From positions 56,752,453 through 56,816,452 of the forward strand of contig CM049311.1 of the NCBI GenBank assembly GCA_026874595.1: 64,000 bases of DNA, in the 5' to 3' direction. Positions 53,301 through 62,300 of this stretch are shown here, one piece after another. Numbering within the stretch: position 1 is the stretch's first letter; every line of letters starts with the position of its first letter. The DNA is from Sipunculus nudus (lineage: Eukaryota; Annelida; Sipuncula; Golfingiida; Sipunculidae). Both the position numbers and the translations under genes were made by a program. Below the pieces are notes generated by a model. It was not told the DNA's origin. It did not search any database and was given only the letters and a program-made list of their open reading frames with translations.

Positions 53301-56300
53301 CTCTGCATTAGTTGTTCAGATACTTCAGCTTTTGTATCAAATTGTCCATTATTCTGAGGGATACTTCAGACTCCTATAGCTTGAAGGATATGGGTAACAG
53401 AGACCTAATTTCAAGTTTCCACAAGCACTTTTCATGGGCCTCCTTGCATGACAAGAATGAAGAATCTAGGTCCAGTTGTTGCAATTTGTACACTGTTGAC
53501 AGATAACCACATCTTTAAAGGTCCCAAAAAAAGAGACAAAAATTGTAAAAATTTGAATAAAATAGGTGTCGCACCCAGTCTGCAGAAACTGATGGAACAG
53601 CTCATGATCAATATGTATGCCGAAAATCATGACCATCAGTGTTGTAGTTATTGAGATACTGCAGTTTTTGTATCAAATTTTCCATTATTTTGGGGGGGTA
53701 TTTTGGAGCCATACAGCTTGAAGAATATGGGTAACAGAGACCTAATTTCAGGTTTCGATGGAGACTTTTCATAGGTCTCCCTGTGTGTCAAGAATGAAGA
53801 TTCTAGGTCCAGTTTTTATGATTTGTGCCCTGTTAACAGATGTTCATATCTTTAAAGGTCTCAAAAATAGAGAAAAAATTCGTAAAAAAAACCCGAACAA
53901 ATACAGGTTGTGCCACCAGTCTGCAAAAACTGATGAAACACTCCATGATCAATATCCATGCAAACAATTATGGTGATCCCTGCATTAGCTGTTCAGATAC
54001 TTCAGCTTTTGTATCAAATTTTCCATTATTCTGAGCTGTACTTTGGAGTGCCATAGCTCAAAGGATATGGGTAACAGAGACCTAATTTCAGGTTTCCATG
54101 GAGACTTATCATGGTTCTCCATGTGTGTCAATTATGAAGATTCTAGGTCCAGTCGTTACGATTTGTACCCTGTTGACAGATAACTACATCCTTAAAGGTC
54201 TCAAAAATAGAGAAAAAAAATTGTGAAAATTTGAAAAAATACAGGTGGCTCCACCAGTCTGCAGGAACTGATGGAACACCTCTTGATCAATATGTATGCC
54301 AAAAATCATGACCATCAGTGTTGTAGTTATTAAGATGTTGCAGTTTGTTTTCATCAAATTTTCCATTATTCTTGGGGGTTATTGGGAGCCCCCCACAGCT
54401 CAAAGGATATGGGTAACAGAGACCTTATTTCAGGTTTCCATGGAGACTTTTCATGGACCTCTCAGTGTGTCAATAATGAAGATTCTAGGTCCAGTCTTTA
54501 TGATTTGTGCCCTGTTAACAGCTGTTCACATTTTTAAAGGTCTCAAAAATAGACAAAACAATTTGTAAAAATTAAAAAAATACAGGTGGTGCCACCAGTC
54601 TGCAGAAACTGATGAAACATCTCATGATCAATAGGGATGCCAAAAAATCATGACCATCAGTGATCTAGTTAATGAGATATTGAAGTTTTTGTATGAAATT
54701 TTTTACTATTCTTGGGGGTACTTTTGGGCTTCATAGCTTGAAGGATATGGGTTACAGAGACCTAATTTCTGGTTTCCATGGAGACTTTTCATAGGTCTCT
54801 CAGTGTGTTGAGAATGAAGATTCTAGGTCCAGTAGTTACAATTTGTGCCACGTTAACAGATGACAGCATCCTTAAAGGTCTCAAGAATAGAGGAAAAATC
54901 GTAAAAAATCTAACAATACAGATGGCGCCACCAGTCTGCAGGAACTGATGGAACATCTCATGATCAATATGTATGCCAAAAATCATGACCATCAGTGATG
55001 TAGTAATTGAGATATTGAAGTTTTTGTATGAAATTTTACACTACTCTGGGGGGTACTATAGGGCCCCATAGCTCGAAGGATATGGGTAACAGAGACCTAA
55101 TTTCTGGTTTCCAAGGAGAACATCATGGACCTCTCAGTGTGACCAGAATTAAGATTCTAGATCCAGTCTTTATGATTTGTGCCTTGTTAACAGATGTTCA
55201 CGTTTTTAAAGGTCTCAAAAATAGACAAAACAATTCGTAAAAATTTGAAAAATACAGGTGGTGCCACCAGTCTGCAGAAACTGATGAAACATCTCATGAT
55301 CAATAAGTATGGCGAAAATCATGACCATCAGTGATGTAGTTAATGAGATATTGAAGTTTTTGTATGAAATTTTTTACTATTCTGGGGGGGGGGGGGGGGG
55401 TGGTACTTTGGGGCTCTATAGCTTGAAGGATATGGGTAACAGAGACCTAATTTCTGGTTTCCATGAAGACTTTTTATAGGTCTCTTAGTGTGTTGAAAAA
55501 TGAAGATCCTAGGTCCAGTCGTTATGATTTGTGCCACTTAACAGATGACAGCATCCTTAAAGGTCTCAAAAATAGAGGAAAAAATCGTTAAAAATCTAAC
55601 AATACAGGTGGTGCCACCAGTCTGCAGGAATTGATGGAACATCTCATGATCAATAAGTATGCCAAAAAATCTGACCATCAGTGATGTAGTTATTTAGATA
55701 TTGAAGTTTTTGTATGAAATATTTTACTATTCTGGGGGGTCCTTTGGGGCCCCATAGCTCAAAGGATATGGGTAACGGAGACTTAATTTCTGGGTTCCAA
55801 GGAGATTTTTCATGGACCTCTCAGTGTGTCAAGAATTAAGATTCTAGGTCCAGTCTTTACCATTTGTGCCTTGTTAACAGATGTTCACATTTTTAAAGGT
55901 CTCAAAAATAGAGAAAAATACAGTAAAAAATCGAAAAATACAGGTGGCACCACCTGTCTGCAGGAAGTGATGGAACATCTCATGATCACAGAGATGTGCT
56001 CAGAATAATTTGAGTGCCGGGCGGGCGGGCCGTGCACGTGAAATGGGGGGTGGGGGGAGGGGATCACGGGATATCTAACGTTTAACTTTCATTTTTTATA
56101 GACGTGATATTTCAGCTGCATGAATAAATCATTAGTAATACTAAAAAGTATTATTAATTTCCAATATGCCGACAGCAATGCCGCCACTGAGAGCAAATTT
56201 GATTGTAAAAATTAAAACACTGTGGTAAAACCTGATACCAAACATCATATTCCACTTTTCTACGGCAGTTTGGCCTCATTAGGAACTGTGACCTTACAAA

Positions 56301-59300
56301 TGTATTCGAATATTTACGTCGATCATCAATTATATTCAATCAAACATCGTTTGGCGCGTCATATGATTTCATAGAAGCTGATATCAGCATTAGTCTTTTA
56401 TACAGATACAAGGTGGCGCTACCATAGCAGCTACGTTCACTTCTTTCGTACCAAATTTTATTCATCAACATTCACTTAATACGGCACATTTTAAAAGAGT
56501 ACCTTCTATTAAATATTCATTTTGAGCGCCACTGGATGTCATCTAGTGTGGAAGACATGCATTTAGATACATTCAACAGGGGTCACTAATTGTAATACCG
56601 GTAAAACACCACGAGATAAGCTTAAACGCGTGTATTTTTGTTCATGGCTTAAACCATTTAAAAATATTACTGCCGGGCGGGCATTGACACTTTCCAGTCA
56701 AGTGCCAGGCGGCAGGAAAGACTGCCGGGCGCACCCGCCCGGCGCCGCCCGGCGTGGGCACATCCCTGTGATCAATATGTATGCCAAAAATCATGACCAT
56801 CAGTCAAGTAGTTAATGAGATATTGAAGTTTTTGTATTAAATTTTTTACTTTTCTGGGTGGTACTTTGGGGCCCCATAGCTCAAAGGATATAGGTATCAG
56901 AGACCTAATTTCTGGTTTTCAAGGAGATTTTTCATGGACCTCTCAGAATCCCAAGTTACAAGGTTCTAGGTCCAGCAGTTACGATTTGTGCCTGGTTAAC
57001 GGACAGACAGATGGACAGACGGACAGACAGATGACGGACAAAGAGTGATCGCTATAGCTCAGATGACTTTCAGTCAGCTGAGCTAAAAATGTAACAGATT
57101 TTGATCTAATTTTGGGTATACAATTTAATTTTGATTAATTAAAGATATATTACTGGAAAAAAAGTCCATAGCTTTAAAATGTTTTGTGTTAAGTGATCAA
57201 ATATCTTTCCTGATTTTTTACAAAATACATTATGTTTGAGCCCATAACTTTCTTTAAATCATATAATACAGACCTAATTTCTGGCATGTACATAGTAACT
57301 ATATAGAGGAATATTTATGGTAAATATGAGGAAAAACAGGTGAGTGGTTTTGATATTAGGCAGTCCTGAAATGTGAAAATAGGTTTTTAATAAAAAATTG
57401 AGGTTTTTCCTCAATTTCTCAAAGGAACGAAGTCGCAAAGACCCAGTTTTCAGCTTTGTAGGAGATCTTGGGGACATCTAACATTATGCCGAATTTTGGA
57501 TTCCTAGGTCTTAAGGTTTCAAAACGTGCCACATCTACGGACGGACAGACAGACGGACGAACGACGGACAATGGACCACGACTATAGCTCAGATGACTTA
57601 TAGTCAGCTGAGCTAAAAACTGTAGACATCCTTCCAGGATAAACATGTGGACAAATAGTGCCTTGTATTTTATTAATAATATTTTTTTTTGGACAGGTGT
57701 TCTGTTATAGTCAGCATATAGGCTGAAAAAAATACCAGTGTACACGCTTTATACACAAATTGTCCCATATGGTGTACAGTCAGTCCTGCTTAATTATATT
57801 GTATAATTATATCCTATTTAATTGTATAAAATAATGAAAACCATTTCCTGTGTTTTCTTTATGAAATTCTGTTTTAATGAATATCTGATAAATATATATA
57901 TATCGGTAAATTGTATTATATAATCCGTCAATCATGCACGAAAATCCCAGATATTCATGTGTGACAATGATCTCATGGGCTACTGTCTGCCCATTGTGCT
58001 AATTAGCCTTTGATATTGCTAGCTCTACAGCTTTAACAGGATTACCTCATTGACCACTGACTATAGTTCCCCTAAATAGCCTTTAAAATTGGGATGTTCA
58101 ATAATACGGGATCGACTGTACAACTAAGATAAACAAGGGACCTATGGGTCACTGTGCTCAGCTGACGTTAACCTTGAAGGTAAAAATCTAAAATAATATC
58201 TAATGGAGATAAAGTGTAAGAGGAAGAGGTAATAAAGGCCATGGTTGGTTTATATGATTGGTTTGTATTGATGAGCAAGAAATTGTTGCAAAAAATATTT
58301 TGTGACCTGACCATGCGTTTCCTAATGTTGAAAATAAAGCATGTGAGCAGTTTGTGAACAAATGATCTGTACTATTACAATGATCATTAGTTGGTTTTTC
58401 GATTAACTGTTGACATTTCAGTAGTTTACACATTTGTTAAATTGCATCTATTTTTTTGTTTAATATATATTATTAAATATATATGTATTTTTTTATGAAA
58501 TGTATATAGTTGAAATATAGCTAATTAACAACATAAAACAGGGCAAACATAGCCTGATCTCAAATTCTGCTGAGGCAGGAAAATATTGAACAAATGTTTG
58601 TATTAAATCCTGATTTTTTTATCACATCAATTGTTTTCTAATTTAAGTTTATATTTCTATACATTTCCAATTTAACATATATATCTGAATATAAAAGTTG
58701 ATTCATAATTCTCAATTGCATCATCATAAATCTCAATCTTGTCAGATAACACCACATCATGCATACAAATGTTAATTTATTTTTTACCACTAAATATATC
58801 TTTTAAATCTGCAAAACAATAAATATCTAAAAATAATACTTGATTTAGATTTCACAATTTTTTAATTGTGTCTTTATTTATCCATAATGTGTTTCATATT
58901 TTATAATAATTTAAGCATACTGACGGGTTCATTTATATTTGTTAAAATCATTTAAAAGAAAATTTATTTCTTTAAAAATGCTACATTACACAACATTGCA
59001 TCTTCTGGATTACACCTTGAATTATTTTTTCAAGGAAAGTTTTTGCATATCGGAGTGGAAACAGCATTACAATTAAGGAGATACAGTGAAAACAATAACA
59101 ATTACTGCATAACACTAGGTGGGTTGTGTTTGCCGGGGGGGGGGGGAGGGGGGGATTGGGGTGGTGATAGGAGAATAACTGTACACCTGTCACACTAGGG
59201 GATCTCCCCCAGTGACTGTAACAAATCAGAAACCCTGGCATAGCTGACTTCCAGTGACCTGGAGTGGGACCCTGCATCTGTAATCAAAGCAGGTGACTAC

Positions 59301-62300
59301 AGAAAAAAAAATCAATTACTAGCTTAATTTTCAAGCTTTTATTTTCAAATTTCAGATTTAGACAAACTAAATATTTATGTTTACATGCTGTGAAAATTAA
59401 ATCAATGGTGCTTACAGGAAATAAACGTGCCATGGTCAAAATTGGGCAAAATTTAAGGTACTGATTTTTTTTTATGCTAATAACTTAAAAAATTTACAAA
59501 ATTCAGATCTAATTTTTTGGTAAACAATTGAATCTTAATTAAACATAGTTATATACTTGAGAAAATAGACTCTAGTTTCAAAATTGTTCATGTTAAGTGA
59601 GTTATTATTTTTCCTGATTTTTTACAAAGTCCATTATGTTTGGGCCCATAACTTAAAGAATTTATACTTTACAGACTTAATTTCTGGCATGTAAATAGGA
59701 AGTATATATAGGAATATTTATGGTAAATATGAGGAAAAACAGATGAGTGGTTTTAATATTAGGCAGTCCTGAAGTGTGAAAATAGGATTTTAATAAAAAA
59801 TTGAGGTTTTTCCTTAATTTCTCAACGGAACAAGTTGCAAAGACCCAGTTTTCGGCTTGGTAGGAGATCTTGGGGACATCTAACATTATGCTGAATTTTG
59901 GATTCCTAGGTCTTACGGTTTCAAAACGTGCCACATCTACGGACGGACGGACGGACAGACAACGGACAATGGACCACGACTATAGCTCAGATGACTTATA
60001 GTCAGCTGAGCTAAAAAAAACATCCAAATTACAAAACATGAAATTTCATATATTGATATTTGACTTACGTTTCACTGGTGGTGTGTCCACTTTGACAAAA
60101 TGATCACCCTTGCGTATGACCTCTACGGCTGTTCCATTCTGGTACAACAGCATGTATTTTTTATTATCCTCACATTCATCGTTATTGACAAAAGGCACAG
60201 AATCCCCGAAGATGGGCCTATTTTCTTCCAAAGCTTTATGGAAGTCATCCACTGGTACAATTTTAGAAATGGTTGTTCGCCCTTGGGCTGCGGCCTTTGG
60301 TTTTGCCGGTGGAGATTTTGTGTGAGATAGAATGGTCGGTGCTGCTCGACCCCCTCGGCCAGCTTTGGCCGGGACTGTTTTATTTTGCGCTTGTGAAGAA
60401 CACTGAACAGTTGTTTTTGTGACACAAGACTGACGCTGAACCTGTGGAACAAGGGAAGCGAGTTGCATTTGCTGCTGAGTTGTTAACACTAATTTACTTC
60501 CTCCTGATTTATTTTTTATCTGCTGAACTAATGTATTCACTGCCTCATCTTGGCTGACACACTTGGCCAGCTGACTGGCTACTGTGTTTCCAGAAATCAC
60601 CCCCTGCCCTGCAGTTTGTTGTTGTATGACAACCTCTCCGTTGCCAGGAATAACCTTTGTGACACAATGGGCTAACTGACTGGAGGAGATGGTGGCCATT
60701 TTGTTGGGCGTTGTTACCTGCCCTTGGGTTTGTTGTTGAAACACCACTGCTCCGCTGCCAGGAAGAGTCTGGGGTTTCAGTACCATGCGCTGTACTGGCA
60801 CTGCCGGAGATCTTGGACTCTGTATTACATTGTTCAAGGTGGCTGTGCTGGACTGTATAGAGATGTTGTTGATTTGAATTGGCTGGTTCCCTGCCATACC
60901 TATCTTATCCCGGAGAACTCCTGGCAGTACCAAGTACATGTTCTTTTTGTCTCCCTGACTTTGGGCTGTGACTTGTTGAATCACTTGAGTTGCAACTTCA
61001 TGCGGTGATTTACCACCCTGAAAGATGCAGGAGTACAACTGTATATGCCATTAAGGAATGAATTGGTACTGCCTGAATCAAGATATTTCTGTTGTTTTAC
61101 CAAAGATTAGAAGAAGTATTATGAATGCTTCATTTACTTTTTAATAAGTCTGAAGCTAAACTTAAGTATCTTGTATTGATGAGTGCAAATTCTGTGGAAC
61201 ATATTAATCCCTTATATATTGTGGAATTCTGTGGGGACTAAGCGGCTATCTCTGACCTTTGATTGGTTCATAATTTGTCAGACATTGTTCTTCTTTGTTA
61301 CAAAGAATAACCACCAACATGATAATAACTATGTCTGGAATTTTGCTTTATTTTGTATCTGATTACAATTGTGATGAGCAAATCATTCTTACTAATAACA
61401 GCATGATTTCTCAGAACACATTCTGCTTTAGCAGGATTTTCACAGGGCACGTGAATGATTTGCAACGGATGCAAATTTAAAAAATTGCAAATTCCGACAT
61501 TCAGAAAAATTTTTCTGCTAATGCATCGCAACAATTGAGACGTAAACCATTCTTGCACAGTCTGGGCAAAATTCTCAACATGTACGTGCTAATGTCTTGT
61601 GTAGTGTTGCCAGTCCTCAAACATGAATAACACCCAACTAAAATACAAACAACACAAATGTCGCATGAATCTCAGTTAACATTCGTGTGGACAAATTGAC
61701 ACATGCAAACATTTTGCGCATGTTTCGTGGATAACTAACATGCTGTGACATTTGTACATATGTTTCAAGATTATCTTGTGACAGGCCATCTGACAGACAC
61801 TTGAGCACTGTATAAATGCCATGAAATGCACTGAAGTGCACTGCCAGCATCAGTTCTTGCAAAGAGGTCCGTGATGACCAGAAGATGGACCAGCAAGCTC
61901 TCAGATCTGTTCTGACTGGCCATGCATGCATGAAGAGAAAGCTTTTAATATTGAAAAGGAAGCGTTTTTTGGTTTCACAAGGATGTCGTGGGCATATGAC
62001 GAAGGTATTTAGACATTTTAGAGAGCAAATCACAAACAAAACATGACCCAGGATAATGGAAATATTTGCAAGAAGTCTAATTTTTTAAAAATTCACGCCA
62101 ATTAAATGCAACTACTGCGAAGAATTGATGATGCATCCAAACCCCTGCACATGTTGGCAAACTTTTGGAGCCTAAATTACGATTGTTGGACTTTGCCATT
62201 TTGTTAACATTCCAATCACTTGCAAGTTGTTTGTGTGCCCTTTGAAAACACTTTTGTAGCAGAACTCTGTAGGACTGGCTACACTGATGATGAGATGATT

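Larger units (their letters stand above)
51585..57086 (+). mobile_element. Inner F2-core element nested in an F1 element
   Basis: Has a variant 5' terminus (CAAGTGACCCATGGGTCATG, then ACGCTCAGCTGA) and the shared 3' hairpin ending CAGCTGAGCTAA. Its body is an array of about ten 338-base core units, itself containing the elements at 51791-53218 and 55989-56768. Confidence 0.65.
50804..57616 (+). mobile_element. F1 element interrupted by a nested insertion (outer shell)
   Basis: The left part (50804-51584) has the F1 5' terminus and core up to 'gctaatatttta'. The right part (57087-57616) resumes the same core at 'aacagattttgatctaatt' and runs through the ACGG microsatellite to the hairpin ending GAGCTAA. 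The uninterrupted order is seen at 18410-18440, which supports one element split by 51585-57086. Confidence 0.7.
45888..60068 (-). other. Intron 2, about 14 kb
   Basis: Contains the THAP-like remnant, an (AT)n tract, C tract, the large nested F1/F2 complex and an F1 element. I cannot exclude small unrecognised exons. Confidence 0.6.

Noticed and set aside
54184-55537. Several 60-90 codon frames in the 338-bp array, on both strands
   Set aside because: They recur with the repeat period, are broken differently in each unit and show no protein-like features.
61638-62039. 133-codon minus frame in intron 1
   Set aside because: No recognisable motif, no fitting splice sites, and composition like intron. 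A degraded transposase was considered but not supported.
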